DNA of 64,000 nt from Actinoallomurus soli (GTDB lineage: Bacteria; Actinomycetota; Actinomycetes; Streptosporangiales; Streptosporangiaceae). Position 1 is the first letter of the stretch, and every line of letters begins with the position of its first letter. A program made the translations under genes and the position numbers. This document shows positions 23,410 through 38,400 of the stretch, piece after piece. The notes under the pieces are model-generated. The model was not told the DNA's origin. It saw only the letters and a list, made by a program, of their open reading frames with translations, and made no database searches. The stretch is taken from NCBI RefSeq assembly GCF_024055715.1, contig NZ_JAMXMV010000026.1, positions 32,495 to 96,494 on the forward strand. Reading direction: 5' to 3'.

Positions 23410-26400
23410 TCAGCTGCCCAGTTCCTTGTCCAGCGCGTCGAAGAGCTCATCGTCGGTCGCCGTATCGAGGTCGGCCGAGTCGCCTCCCGAGGGCGCGTAC
23501 CGCTGCAGAAGCGTGCGCAAGCCGGCGATCAGCGGCCCGCGTTCATCGGGCGAGGCCGCCGCCACGATGGCCGTCTCCAGCGTTCGCAGGACCTTGGCAG
23601 GCGCCTCTGCCAGGGGCACGGTGGCGGCCGCGTCGCCGCTCAGCCTGGACTGCAGGCACTCCGTCAGGAGCGCGGCGGTCGGATAGTCGAATACCAGGGT
23701 GTTCGGCAGCTCCATGCCCGTTGCGGCTGCCAGCCTGTTGCGCAACTCCAGGGCCGTCAGCGAGTCGAAGCCGAGGTCGAGCAGCCCCCTGTCGGGGGCG
23801 ATGGCCGCCGGTTCCGGGTGATCGAGCACGAGGGCTATCTGCTCCTGGACGAAGCCCAAGATCGCCGCGCCCCGCTCTTCGCGGGGCCGTTCCGCCAGGG
23901 CGCGCGCGAAGCGCGCCGGGTGGTCATGTCGCCGTGCGGCGGGCTGCTTCGTGGCCACGAGGCCCCGGTAGACCGCGGGCAGGTCCTTCAGCCGGCCGAG
24001 CGCGGTGGTGTCGAGGACGGCCGGCACGAGGAGGGACCGGTCGGGCACGGTGAGGGCGGCGTCGAACAGTTCGAGCGCCCGCTGGGCCGGCATCGGCGCG
24101 ACTCCCCGGCGGGCGATCCGCCGCCGCTGTGTCTCGTCGAGCGCTGCCGCCATACCCTCGGCGCCGTCCCACATGCCCCATGCGAGCGACAGCCCGGCCT
24201 GCCCGCGGGCCCGGCGACGGGCGGCGATGGCGTCGAGGAAACCATTCGCCGCGGCGTAGTTCGACTGACCCGGGTTGCCCGCGACGCCGGCGATTGAGGA
24301 AAGCAGCACGAAGGCCGTGATGGGCAGGTCCGAGGTGAGTTCGCTCAGGTGCCAGGCGCCGTCTACCTTCGGCCTGAGCACCGTGTCGAATTCCGCTGCC
24401 GTGAGGTCGGCCAGCAGGCCATCGGCCACCGCGCCGGCGGCGTGGACGATGGCCCGGAGGGGCCGCTCTGCGGGAATGCCGGCGAGCAGTCCGGCGATGG
24501 CGGCCCGGTCGCCGACGTCGCAGGCGACGACTTGTGCCTGCGCACCGTCACGCGCCAGGTCCGCCAGCAGTTCGCTGACGGCCGGCCTGGTCATGCCGCC
24601 TCGGGATGCCAGCAGCAAGTGGCGGACGCCATGCGCGGCGGCGAGGTGCCGGGCGATCTGCCCGCCTACCATCCCGCTGGCCCCGGTGATGAGGACGGTG
24701 CCCTCAGGGCCGAACGCGGCCGGCGGTTCCGCGGGCCCGACAGGGCCGGTGACCGGGACCAGCCGCGGCACCCGGCACTGCCCGGCTCGGACCGCTACTT
24801 GCGGATCGTCGCCGGCCAGCGCCCGGGCCAGGGCATCGGCAGACGAGCCGCCGTCGACATCTATCACCTGAAGGCGCCCTGGATGCTCGCCTTGGGCGGC
24901 TCGTACCAGGCCCCAGACGGCTGCGTGGGCGAGATCGGGCACGTCTTCGTCCCCTGCGGCGATGGCGCCCCGGGTGATCAGGGCCAGCCGGGCCGTGCTG
25001 AGCTCGGCTGCCGCCAGCCACTCCCGGATGACGGACGCGGCCCGCTCGGTGGCCAGGCGAACCGCAGTGGGAAGATCCCGCTCGGAGCCTTCCCCATCCG
25101 CGTCGCCGTCATGGCCTGGCCCGTACACCGGCACCGCCACCGTGCCCGGGACCGGGGTCCCCTCCGACAGCGCCGCGCGCAGGGCGGCCAGGCTCGCATG
25201 GCGAGGCGCCTCCAGACCGAGTCCGGTGTCGCCGAGGACGGCCAGCGTGGGGGGCGCGGTCGTGGTGCCGGCGGCCGGCATCCAGTCCACGCCGAACAGG
25301 TCGCCGGCCGCGCCCGTGCTTGCGGGCCTGCCGATCGGGGTCGGCCGGGTCACCAGGGAGCCGACCGTCAGGACCGGAGTGCCGTTTCCGTCGGTGGCGG
25401 TGAGCGCGATTCCGGACCCCGTCCGGGTGAGCCGTACGCGGAGCGCTCCGGCGCTGGTGGTCCGCAGGCGGACACCGGACCAGGAGAACGGGACCTCGGC
25501 CGAGCCGGTGAGTTCAGCCGCTCGAGAGGCCCCGGGCAGGACCGCGTCGACGAGCATGGCATGCAGGGCGGCATCGAGCAGAGCCGGATGCACCATGAAG
25601 CCAGTGCCGTCCACGTCGTCGGCCAGGGCCACCTCGGCGTACAGGTCACTGCCGTCTCGCCACATCGCCCGTAGGCCCTGGAACGCCGGCCCGTACTCAT
25701 GGCCCTGCTCGGACATGCGCTCGTACGCCTCGGCCACGTCTACCGGCTGGGCGCCCGGCTGCGGCCATGGCGCGGCAGGCTCGGACGGTTCCGGCGGTCC
25801 GGAGCCGAGCACGCCGACGGCATTGCGCGTCCAGGCCGACTCGCGTTCGGTTCCGGAGTCACGTGAGAACACGCTCAACCGCCGCCGCCCGGCTTCGTCG
25901 GGCTCATCCAGCGTGACCTGGATCGTGACGGACCCCTGGTCGGGCAGCATGACCGGTGCTTCCAGGGTCAATTCCTCGATCGTGTCGCATGCGGCCTTGG
26001 CCCCGACGCTGGCCGCCAGCTCCAGGATCGCGGTGCCGGGCAGGACCACCGCGCCGCCTACTGCGTGATCGGCGACCCACGGGTGGGTGCGCGTCGAGAC
26101 CTGTCCCGCGTACGCCAAGGTAGCCGTGCCCGCTAGGGTGACATCCGCTCCGAGCAATGGATGATCCGCGGGCGCGAGGCCGATCGCGGCCAGGTCTCCG
26201 TGGTCGGGGGCTCCAGTGAGCCAGTGCCGGCGGCGCTGGAAGGCATAGGTGGGCAGGTCGGCCCGGCGCGCGCCCGCGTCGGTGAAGAAGCGTGACCAGT
26301 CGGCCTGGACCCCGCGGACGTGGGCCCGGGCCAGGCCGGTGACGATTTCGCGGGCCTCGGGGCGGCCCCGTCGCATGAGGGGGATGAACTCGGCCCGTCC

Positions 26401-29400
26401 CGCGGTGGCCGGGTCCACGGCCTCCTGGGCCATGGCCGACAAGGCGCCACCGGGGCCGAGTTCCAGGTACGTGCGGACCTGCTCGCCATCCAGCCTGGCC
26501 ACGGCGGCGCCGAAGCGCACCGTTCCCCGGGCCTGCCGGGCCCAGTGGTCCGGGGAGCTCAGCTCATCGTCGCTGATCCGCTCTCCGGTCAAGGTCGACA
26601 CGACGGGAACGGCAGCCCGCCGGTAGGTCAGGCCCGAGGCGACCGCGCGCAACTCGTCCAGGATCGGGTCCATCAGCGGCGAATGGAAGGCGTGGCTGAC
26701 TTGCAACCGCCGTGCTCGGCGGCCCGCGCGCTCGATGACGTGGGTCACCTCGTCGATCGAGGCCTCGTCGCCGGAAAGGACGACCGACGCGGCGCCATTG
26801 ACCGCGGCGAGTCCTACCCGGTGGGCGAGCCCGTCAGTCCACTGAAGAACCTCCTCTTCCGACGCCCGCACCGCGAGCATCGCCCCTCCGGCCGGAAGCG
26901 CCTGCATGAGCCGGCCCCGCCCGGCTACCAGCGTGCACGCGTCGGCCAGGGGCAGCACCCCGGAGACATGGGCGGCGGTGATCTCCCCGATGGAGTGCCC
27001 GGCCACCAGGTCGGGGCGCACGCCCCAGTCTTCCAGCAGCCGGAACAGCGCTGTGCCCGTGGCGAACAGCGCGGCCTGGGTGAACACGGTCTGATGGAGG
27101 AGCGCGGCCTCGGGCGAGCCCTCGGCGGCGAACATCGCATCCCGCAGCGGCCGGTCGAGGTGCGCGTCGAGATGCTCGCACACGGCGTCCAGGGCCGCCG
27201 CGTAGGCGGAGAAGGACCGGTAGAGCTCGCTTCCCATGCCCGCATGCTGGCTGCCCTGCCCGCTGAACAGGAACGCCGTGCCGCCGGTCACCACCGAGCC
27301 CAGGACGACGCCGGGTGCAGCCTCGCCTCGGCCGAGTGCTGTCACCGCTTTCCTCAGGTCGGCCGCACTGGCGCCGATCGCCACCGCGCGACGGCTCAGG
27401 GCGGCGCGGCCGGCGGCCAGCGTGTACCCCACGTCCACCGCGCGCAGCCCGGCATCCGACTGGGCGAGCCGGGCGGCCTGCGCGGTGAGGGCCGCCTCGC
27501 CGGCCGCCGACAGCGGCCACGGGATGACCGGCGGTTCCTCTCCGGCGGGGGCCTGGGCGCCGTTGGCCTCGGTCGGCTGGCGGATGATCACATGGGCGTT
27601 GGTCCCGCTGATGCCGAACGAGGACACCGCGGCTCGGCGGAGGCGGCCCGTCGCCGGCCACGGCACCGGGTCGGTCACGAGGCAGACCTGACCGGCCTCC
27701 CAGTCGATGTGCGGGGACGGCGCGTCGACGTGCAAGGTCCGGGGAACCTGACCGTGCCGCATCGCCATGACCATCTTGATGATGCCGGCGACTCCCGCGG
27801 CCGCTTGCGTGTGCCCGATGTTGGACTTCACCGAACCGATGAGGACGGGCCCGGTGGTCCGGTCCTTCCCGTAGGTGGCCGCGATGGCCCGGGCCTCTAT
27901 GGGATCCCCGAGTGCCGTTCCGGTGCCGTGCGCCTCGACCACGTCGATGTCGCCCGGTGACAGGCCGCCGGCCGCCAGCGCCTGCCGGATGACCCGCTCC
28001 TGGGCGGGCCCGTTGGGCGCGGTCAGGCCGTTGCTGGCGCCATCCTGGTTGACCGCGGAGCCGTCCAGCACCGCGAGCACCTCGTGCCCGTTGCGGCGGG
28101 CATCGGTCAGGCGTTCCAGCAGCAGCAGACCGACGCCTTCCGACCAGGCGGTGCCGTCCGCGCCCGCGGCGAAGGCCTTGCACCGCCCGTCAGGGGACAG
28201 CCCGCGCTGACGGCTGAACTCGATGAACAGGGTCGGATGGGCCATGACGGTAACGCCCCCGGCCAGGGCGAGGTCGCATTCGCCCTGCCGTAGCGCCTGA
28301 GCGGCGAGGTGAACGGCCACGAGCGAAGACGAGCACGCGGTGTCCACGGTGACGGCCGGTCCCTGCAGGCCGAACGCGTAGGCGACCCGCCCGGATGCCA
28401 CACTCGCCGTGCTGCCGATCGAGAGATAGCCCTCCAGGCCGGCGGGAGCGCCCCTGACCTTGGACGCGTAGTCGTTGTGCATGACGCCTGCGAACACTCC
28501 GGTCTGGGTGTTGCGCAGGGACGTGGGGTCGATCCCCGCCCGCTCAAGCGTCTCCCAGGTGACCTCCAGCAGCAGGCGCTGCTGCGGATCCATGGCCACC
28601 GCCTCACGCCCGCTGATGCCGAACAGCTCCTGGTCGAACCGCGTGGCGTCCTCGAGGAACCCTCCCTCGCGGGTGTAGGACGTCCCGGGGTGATCTGGAT
28701 CAGGGTGATACAGCCGTTCCAGGTCCCAGCCTCGGTCGGTGGGGAAGCCCGATATGGTGTCGGCGCCGGTGGCAACGATCTGCCACAGGTCTTCCGGGCC
28801 GGCCGCGCCGGGGTAGCGGCAGGCCATGCTGACGATGGCGATGGCATCGTCGCCGACATGCGCCGTCGGCCGGGGGGCGGTGCCCGCGGTGGCCGTGTCC
28901 GCCAGCTCGGCTCGCAGGAAGTCCGAGAGCCGGTCCACGGTCGGATGATCGAAGATCGCGGTGATCGGGAGCCGGTACCCGGTTGCCGCGGTCAGCTGAT
29001 TGCGCAGCTCCACGGCGGTGAGGGAGTCAGAGCCCAGGTCACTGAACGGCACGTCCACAGGAATGTCCGCCGCTTCGGCATGCCCCAGCACGTTCGCGGC
29101 GCTGCCCCGGACCAGTTCCCGTACGGCTCGTGCCCGCTCTTGGTCGGGAAGCCGGGCCAGGCGCTCCGCGAAGGAGGCGGAAGCGGACCCCGTCCTGGGG
29201 ACGGCTCGCCTCAGGGCGGGCACCAGTCTTCCCAACAGCGGCGGCAAGGTGCCGTCGGCGGCCCGGGCGCGGAGGGCGGGCATGTCAAGGGCGGCCGGCA
29301 CCACAGTGGGCCGGTTCGCGGCGAGGCTCGCGTCGAGGAGTGCGAGTCCGGTCTCCGTCGTCATCGGCTTGATGCCCGCGCGGTTCAGGCGCGCCCGGTC

Positions 29401-32400
29401 CCGGTCGCTCAGGTGCCCCGTCATCCCGCTTGCCTCTGACCACAGGCCCCAGGCCAGTGACGTGGCCGGCAGGCCGGCCTCCCGGCGGTACGACGCGAGG
29501 GCGTCCAGGAAGGCGTTGGCCGCGCCGTAGCCGGACTGCCCGGGAGAGCCGAGGGTGCCCGCCAGCGAGGAGAAGAGCACGAACGCCGATGGGCCGGCGT
29601 CCCGTGTCAGGTCGTGCAGGAGCCAGGCGCCCGTCGCCTTGGGGCGCATCACCGCCGTGAGGCGTTCCGGATTCATGGCCGCCACGGTGGCGTCGTCAAG
29701 GATTCCGGCGGTGTGGATCACCGCGGTCAGCGGCCGGTCCGGGGGGATGCCCGCGAGCAGGTCGGCGAGCGCATCGCGGTTCGCCACGTCACACGGGGCG
29801 AGAGCGACCTCGGCTCCGGCCTCAGTCAGGCCCCTCACCAGTTCGGCGGCGCCCTCGGCCGCCGGCCCCTGACGGCTGACGAGCAGCAGATGGCGCGCGC
29901 CGTAGGAATGGACCAGGTGACGTGCCACGAGCCGGCCGAGTGTGCCGGTCGCCCCGGTCACCAGGACCGTGCCCGCCAGCGGCGCGCCCGCGAGCGGTGA
30001 CGCGGCGTGCTCCGGGGCGGACGCGACCCGGTCCAGTTGAGGAAGGAGCACCTGCCGGCCGCGGATCGCCAGCTCAGGTTGACCGGTGCGCAGAGCCGCG
30101 GCGATGAGCGCGTCGGTCGTTGCCCAGTCATCGACGTCGACGAGCCCGAACCGGTCCGGATGCTCTGCCTGGGCCGCCCGGATCAGCCCCCAGGCGGCCG
30201 CGGCGGCCGGGTCGCCCGCCTCACCCTCGCCGGCGGCCATCGCCCGGCGCGTGACCACCACGAGCCGGGTAGCGGCGAGCAGGTCGTCGGCCACCCACTC
30301 CTGGACGAGGTGGAGCAACCCTTCCGTGAGGTTCAGCGCGGCCGCTCCACGGTCGTCGTTCCCCGGGACGGCGACGGGCGCCAGGACGATCGGAGGCATC
30401 CCGCCGTCAGGAGCGGCCGCGGCTCGGATCCCCGTCAGGCTCTCCCGGGTTCCCAGGGGCGCCGGAAGGCCGAGGCCACGGGGGTCCAGGACGGCCCACG
30501 ACGGGTTCTCCCCGCGGCCGGCAGGCGGGGCGGCATGCCAGGAGACTCCGAAGAGTGCCTGTTCCCGTGGGCTGCCGGTCGGCCTCAGCCGGTCCGGGGC
30601 GACGGGGCGCAGCGTGATGGAGTCGGCTGAGATGACCGGGGAGCCATCGGCATCGTATCCCGTGAGCTGGTAGGCGCCCGCAGGGCCAGGCGATAGGCGG
30701 ATGCGCAGGAAGGAGGCGTCCAAGGCGTGCAGCCGCACGCCCGTCCAGGAGAAGGGAAGCGGCACGGTGCCCGGCTCGCCGGCGACGATGTGGTCGAGCG
30801 CCAGCGGGTGCAGCGCGGCGTCCAGCAGCGCCGGATGCAACCCGAAGCCATCCGGGACGATCGAGTCCGGCAACGCCACCTCGGCGTACATGTCACCGTC
30901 GAGCCGCCACAGGGCCTGCAGTCCCTGGAAAGCGGGACCGTACTCCAGGCCCGCGCCGGCGAGCGAGTCGTACGCGCGGTCCAGATCGACGGCGGTGGCG
31001 CCGGCGGGCGGCCAGGCCGTCCGGCTTTCCGCGGGGGCCTCGTCGGCGGAGCCGAGCGTCCCGGACGCGTGCCGGACCCATGTCGGCCCGGCCGGCTCCG
31101 CGCTGCCCTCAGGGGCGGCGGATGCGGTGCCCTCAGGGGCGGAGAATATGGTGACGGCTCGCCGTCCATCCTGGTCGGGGCCGTCAAGGATGACCTGGAA
31201 CCGGACGGAACCGTGCTCTGGCAGCACCAGTGGTGCCTCCAGCGTCAGCTCGTCGAGCCGGCCGAGCCCGGCGCGGTGGCCCGCCCGGATGGCCAGACTG
31301 GCGAAGGCGGTGCCCGGGAGCAGGACGGTGTTGTCGACCGTGTGGTCGGCCAGCCACGGGTGCGCGCGCAGCGACAGCCGGCCGGTCAGTATGGTCGTGT
31401 CCCGGTCGGCCAGAGTGGTCGCGTCGGCGATCATCGGGTGCGCCTCGGCAAGCGGGTCGCCGTTGGCCGGGTCGGCGCCGACGCCGTGCCCCGCAAGCCA
31501 CAGGCGAGTCCGCTCGAAGGGATAGGTCGGCAGGATGACCGTGCGCCCGGAGGACATCAGGGTCTCCCAGGCGACTGTCGCTCCGCGCGTGTGCGCCTCG
31601 GCCACGGACGCCAGGAAGTGTCCGAGACCACCATGATCCCGGCGGAGCGAGGGGATCGCGACGGCGCCCTGGGCGCCTGCGTCCTCGAACGACTGCTCCA
31701 GATCCGGTACCAACACGGGATGAGGGCTCACCTCGATGAACAGCCGGTTGCCGGCGGAGAGCAGGGACCGGACGGTCTCATCGAACCGCACGGCCTGCCG
31801 GAGATTCCTGAACCAGTGGCGCGCGTCCAGCCGGCTGCCGTCGATTCGATCGGCGGTGACCGTGGAGAAGATCGGTACCTGCCCGTCCAGGGGAGCGACC
31901 GAGCCCAGCCCGGACAGCAGCTCGTTCTCCAGCGGGAGCATGTGGTCGGTATGCGACGCGTAGTCGATGCGCACGCGACGTGCCCTGACCCCGGCTGCCT
32001 CGCAGTGGGTGAGCATCGCCTCGATGGCACGGGCGCTCCCGGCGACGACGGTGGATCGGGGGCTGTTGACGGCCGCGATGGACAGTTCCCCCGTCCACGG
32101 CTGAATGAGGCGGGACACCTCCCGCGTCGGCAGGGCCACCGCCGCCATCTTGCCGGTGCCGGCGAGCTTCGCGAGGGCGCGGCCGCGGAAGGCGACGAGC
32201 CGGGCCGCGTCCCGCAGGGACAGCGCCCCGGCGACATGGGCGGCCGCGATCTCCCCTAGCGAGTGGCCGACCACCGCATCCGGGACGACGCCCGCCGATC
32301 GCCACAGTTCAGCCAGGGAGACCATGACGGCCCACAGAGCGGGTTGAACCACGTCGACCCGGTCGAGAACGGAAGACCCGCCGGCCAGCACGGCCGGCAG

Positions 32401-35400
32401 CGACCAGTCCACGAACTCGGCCAGTGCCCGCCCGCACCGATCCAGCTGTTCGGCGAAGACCGGGGCCGACTTCAGCAGGTCCAGGCCCATCCCCGGCCAC
32501 TGCGCGCCATGGCCGGGGAAGACGAAGACCGTGGACGGCCGTCCGGTAGCGGTGCCAAGGGACAGGGCCGCGGGACGTTCGCCCTCGGCGAGCTCGGACA
32601 GGGCACTGACGGCCTCGTCGCGGTCCCGGATCACGATGACGGCTCGCTCCCGGAAGTCCTGCCGTCCGGTGGCGAGGGTCCATGCGATGTCGGGTAGGGG
32701 GGACCTGTCGTCGTCGGTCAGGAAGGCCGCCAGCCGGCCCGCCTGCGCTCGCAGGGCGTCTTGCGTCCTGGCCGACAGGAGCAGCGGCTGCGCGTCCGGC
32801 CCGGACGCGCTGCCGCCGGGGTGCGGGCGCGACGGTGCGTCCGGCAGTGTGCCATCGGCCGGTGGCTCCTCCAGGATGACGTGTGCGTTCGTTCCGCTGA
32901 TGCCGAACGAGGAGACGGCTGCGCGACGTGGCCGCTCGCCGGCCGGCCACGATTGCTCATCGGTGAGGAGCCGTACGGCGCCGGCCTCCCAGTCGATGCG
33001 GGGCGACGGCTCGGTGACGTGCAGGGTCCTGGGCATGAGCTGATGCGTCATCGCCATGATCATCTTGATGACGCCGGCGGCGCCCGCCGCGGCCTGTGTG
33101 TGCCCGATGTTGGACTTGATGGATCCCAGCCACAGCGGCTTGTCGCGATCGCGCCCGTAGGTGGCCAGGAGCGCGTGGGCTTCGATCGGGTCGCCGAGGA
33201 CGGTGCCGGTGCCATGCGCCTCGACGACGTCCACGTCCTGGGGCGAGAGCCTGGCATCCGCCAGTGCCTGGCGGATGACCCGTTCCTGCGACGGGCCGTT
33301 CGGCGCCGTCAGCCCGTTGCTGGCACCATCCTGGTTCACCGCTGACCCGCGGATGATGCCGAGTACGGGGTGCTGTCGCCGGCGCGCCTCGGAGAGCCTT
33401 TCCAGCAGCAGCAGGCCCGCTCCTTCTCCCCAGCCGGTGCCGTCCGCGCTCGCCGAGAACGACTTGCAGCGGCCGTCAGGAGACAGGCCGCGCTGGCGGC
33501 TGAACTCGATGAAGGTGGTCGGCGTGGACATGACCGTGACCCCGCCCGCCAGCGCCATCGAGCATTCGCCGTTACGCAACGCCTGGCCGGCCAGGTGCAT
33601 GGCCACCAGTGACGAAGAGCAGGCCGTGTCGATGGTGATCGCCGGCCCCTCCAGGCCGTAGGTGTAGGCGACCCGCCCCGACGCCACGCTCGGGATCGTT
33701 CCGGTGAGAACATGCCCTTCGAAGCCGGCCGGCACAGCGCTCAGACGGGGGCCGTAGTCGTTGTACATGACGCCGGCGAAGACACCGGTCCGGCTGCCCC
33801 GCATGCCCGACGGATCGATGCCGGCCCGCTCGAACGCCTCCCAGGCCACCTCCAGCAGCAGCCGGTGCTGTGGGTCGGCGGCCATTGCCTCGCGTGGGCT
33901 GAGGCCGAAGAACTCGGGATCGAACATGTCCGCGTCGTACAGGAAGCCGCCCGACTTCACCGTGGACTTGCCGGCTCGGCCGGGATCGGGATCGTAGAGG
34001 TCATCGATCGGCCAGCCGCGGGTGGTGGGAAACTCACCGATGGCATCTGTGGCCGTGGCCACCAGCTGCCACAGGTCCTCGGGGGTCTGGACGCCTCCGG
34101 GGTATCGGCAGGCCATGCTCACGATCGCGATCGGATCGTGGTCCGCGGACACCGCCACGGCGGCGTCGGCCTCCTCGGGGGGCGCGGTGGCGGGGCCATG
34201 GCTGAGCAGCATGCGGGCGACGGCGGCGGGCGTCGGGTAGTCGAAGATGACCGTCGTGGGCACTCGCAGCCCGGTGGTCGCCACCAGCCTGTTGCGGAAC
34301 TCCACCCCGGCCAGTGAATCGAAACCGAGGTCCCGGAACGCGCGGGACATGTCGATGGCGCTTCCCGCGGCATGACCCAGCGCCACCTCCACCGAGGCGC
34401 GCACCAGAGCCTCCGCGGCGGCCAGGCGCTCCTCGGACGGCAACGCGCTGATCTCCTGCACCCAGGAAGAGCCGCCCGGCGAGGATGGCGCGCCCGCCCG
34501 GCGCCGCGGTGCCCGGAACAGGCCCTGCAAGACGGCGGGCAGGCCGCCCGTGGCGGCCCGTGTCTCCATGATGGCCGGCTGGAACCCGGCCGGCACCACG
34601 ATGGCTTCGTCCGTGGCCAGCGCGGCGTCCAGAAGACGGACGGCGTTGTCTTCCCGCAGCGGGACATAGCCGGAGCGGGACCATCTGGCCTTGTCCGCCG
34701 GGCTCAGCCCGCCGGACATGCCGCCTCCGGTATCCCACAGGCTCCACGCGAGCGACACGCCGGGGAGGCCCTGCGCCCGCCTGTGACAGGCGAGCGCGTC
34801 GAGGAACGAGTTGGCCGCCGCGTAGTTCGCCTGGCCGGCGCCGCCGGTTATCCCCGTGATGGAGGAGAACAGGATGAAGGAGCGTACCGGCCGGTCACGG
34901 GTCAGCTCGTGCAGGTGCCATGCGGCGTCGACCTTCGCGCCGAACACGGTGGCCAGGTGATCCGGGGTGAGCGAAGGAATGGTGGCGTCGTCGAGTCCGC
35001 CTGCCAGGTGGACGATGGCGAGCGGCCGGCTCGCGGGGATGGTGGAGACCAGGTCGGCGAGGGCGCGGCGGTCGGCGACGTCGGTGGCCGCGATCGTCAC
35101 TTCGGCGCCGAGCCGCGTCATCTCCGCCCGCAGCGCCGTGGCGTCGGCGGCGGCGGGGCCGCGTCGGCTGGCCAGCACCAGGCGCCGTACGCCGTGCCGG
35201 CTGACGAGGTGCCGGGCGACAAGGCCACCGAGTGCTCCGGTGCCACCGGTGATGAGCACGGTGATGTCCGGGGCGAACGCCGCGTCATCCAAGCCCGGTG
35301 GTGGTCTGAGGGGCACGAGGCGCGGGACGGAGAGCCGGCCATCGCGGACCCCGACCTGTGGCTCACCCGTGGCGATCGCGGCCGGCAGGGCGCTGAGCGA

Positions 35401-38400
35401 GGATTCGTCGTCGATGTCGATGAGGACGAACCTGTCCGGATGCTCGGCCTGGGCACTGCGGACCAGGCCCCACAAGGGGGCGTGGGCGAGCGTGCCCGGC
35501 GTGTCCGCCGGTGGCCGTCCCGAGCCGGCGCGCGTGACGATGATCAGCCGTGAGGAGGCGAACCGTTCGTCCGCCAGCCATTCCTGCACCAGCGCGAGCG
35601 TGCGCTCGGCGATCGCGTACGCGTCCGTAAGGGGTTCGGCGTCGCGCGGTGCCGGCGCCACCACCGCCACGTCGGGCGCCGGCCTGTCGGCACCGAGCGT
35701 CGCGGCCAGTGCCGGCAGGTCCGGGTACACCGCGGCCGAGAGCCCCGCGACAGGGGAGCCGACCATGACCCATTCCCTGGCCGTAGCGGCGGCGGCCGTC
35801 GTCGGCTTCCAGTCCACGGCATACAGCCGCCCACCGGACTGAGCGGCCGGATCGGCGCCGGCCAGCACGTCCTCGGCGGCCGGGCGGAACACGATCTTCT
35901 CGATGGCGGCCACGGGCGCGCCGGTTCCATCGAACAGGTCGAGGCGGAACGTGTCGGCGGCCAGGCGGGTGCCGACTGCCCGCACGGCGGTGGCACCGGA
36001 TGCGTAGAGCGAGACGCCCGATAGCGAGAAGGGCAGGTTGACGTGGCCCGGCTGAGCCGGTAGCTCTGGCAGGAGGACGTGCAGGGCCGCGTCGAGGAGC
36101 GCCGGGTGCAGGCCGAACTCAGCCGCCTCGTCATGGGCCTCCGGGGACAGCGCGATCTCGGCCCAGAGGCGGCCTGATCCGGCCCACGCCGCCCGTACGG
36201 ACCTGAAGGACGGACCGTACTGGTAGCCCTTCGCCGCCAGCCGGGAGTACAGGTCGTCCACCGCGATGGCCTCGGCGCCGGATGGCGGCCGGTCACCGGC
36301 GTCCGCGGCGGGCGGTGCGGCTGCGTTCGCCGTCAGCACGCCACTGGCGTGTCTCGTCCACCGCTGCTCGTCAGGAGCGTCGGATCCCGCGGGCCGGGAG
36401 TAGACGGCGACCGTCGCACGCTGTGCCTCGTCCGGCCGGCCCAGCCGGACCTGAAGATGGACCGTTGCCTGTGACGGCAGCAGCAGCGGTGCCTCGAGCG
36501 TCATCTCTTCGATGTGCCCTAGTCCCGCGTGGCCGGCCGCGTTGATGGCGAGCTCCAAGAACGCGGTGGCGGGCATCGGCACGGTCCCGGCTATGCGGTG
36601 GTCGGTCACCCACGGGAAGGCCGCCATGGAGGCGGTTCCGGTCAGCAGCATTCCCTCATCCGAGGCGAGACCCGTCACCGAGGCCATCATCGGGTGCCGT
36701 GCGCTCGCCAGGCCGGCCGCCCGCAGGCCGCCTCCCGTGGGCGGCGCCAGCCAGTAGCGCCTTCGCTGGAAGGGATAGGTCGGCAGTTCCACGGAGGCCG
36801 CGTCCGGGCACAGCCGCTCCCACCTCGTCCGCACGCCGCGCCGGTTCACGGACGCCAGTGCCGTGAGCACGGCGGTGAAGTCGGGCAGCCCCGGACGCAA
36901 GGCGGCCACGGCCTGGACGGGTCCGGGTGAATCGTCGAGGCTGACCCGGACGGCCGCGGTCAGGGTGGCATCCGGGCCGGCCTCCACGTACGTGGTCACG
37001 TCATGGGCGGCCAGCCAGCGGATGCCGTCATGGAAGCGCACGGTTTCCCGGATGTGCCGCGTCCAGTATTCCGGCGTGCACATCTGAGCGGGATCGGCGG
37101 GTTCACCGGTGAGGTTGGAGATGACCGGCCGGGCTGGCGCCGAGTAGCTCAGCCCGGCGGCGACCTGCCTGAACTCGTCGAGGATCACGGCCATGTGCGG
37201 CGAGTGGAAGGCGTGGCTGACGCTGAGCCGCCGCGTCTTGCGCCCGCGCGCGGTCCACTGCGCGGCCAGCCTCGCGGCGGCGACCGCATCCCCCGCGATG
37301 ACGACGGACCTAGGGCCGTTGACGGCGGCCAGGCTCACTGTCTCTTCATGCCCGGCCAGGGTGGCCCTGATCTCCTCCTCGGAGGCCTGAACAGCGATCA
37401 TGGCCCCACCGGCCGGTGCCGCCTGCATGAGCCGTCCGCGTGCGGCCACGAGGGCGCATGCGTCCGCGAGCGTCAGGACGCCCGCCACGTGGGCGGCGGC
37501 CAGCTCGCCGACCGAATGACCGCCGAGGTAGTCGAACGTCATCCCGTAGTACGCCAGCAGGCGTGCCAGCGCCACCTCCAGCGTGAACAAAGCAGGCTGC
37601 GTGTACCCGGTCTGACCGAGCAGCACGGAGTCGGGGGAGTGCTCGGCCGCGAACATCACGTCCCGCAGGGGGCGGTCGAGGTACTGGCCGAAGTGCCCGC
37701 TGATCTCATCGATCGCGGCCGCGAAGACCGGCTCCGCCTGATAGAGGCCGTGCCCCATGCCTGGCCGCTGAGTGCCCTGCCCGGCGAACAGGAGCGCGGC
37801 CGCGCCCTGGCCGGCGGTCGTTCGCACCACGGCCGCGGTGTCCTGTCCCCGCGCCAGCTGGTCGAGTCCTGCCACCAGCGTCGCCTTGTCCGGCCCGATG
37901 ATGACCGCCCGGTGCTCGAACGGTGCCCGCGTTGTGGCCAGTGACCGGGCGATGCCGGCGGTGTCCAGGTCCGGGTGCGCGGCCAGGTGGACGCGCAACC
38001 GGTCGGCCTGCGCCCGTAGCGCGCCCTCATCGCGAGCGGAGATGACCCACGGGACGGCCGGGGGCGGCGCGTGATCCGCCTTGGCCTCGTCCGGTGCGCC
38101 TGCCGTGACCGGGGGCGCCTCCTCCAGGATCACGTGCGCGTTGGTGCCGCTGATGCCGAACGATGAGATGCCGGCCCGGCGAGGGTGACCATCGCGCGGC
38201 CATGGCCGGGACGCGGTCACCAGGACCAGGGCCCCGGACGACCAGTCGATGCGCGGTGATGGTTCGTCGGCATGGAGGGTGGCGGGAAGCTCACCGTGCT
38301 CCATGGCCATGACCATCTTGATGATTCCCGCGACTCCGGCCGCGGCCTGGGCATGCCCGATGTTCGACTTGACCGACCCGAGCAGCAGCGGGCGGTCGGA

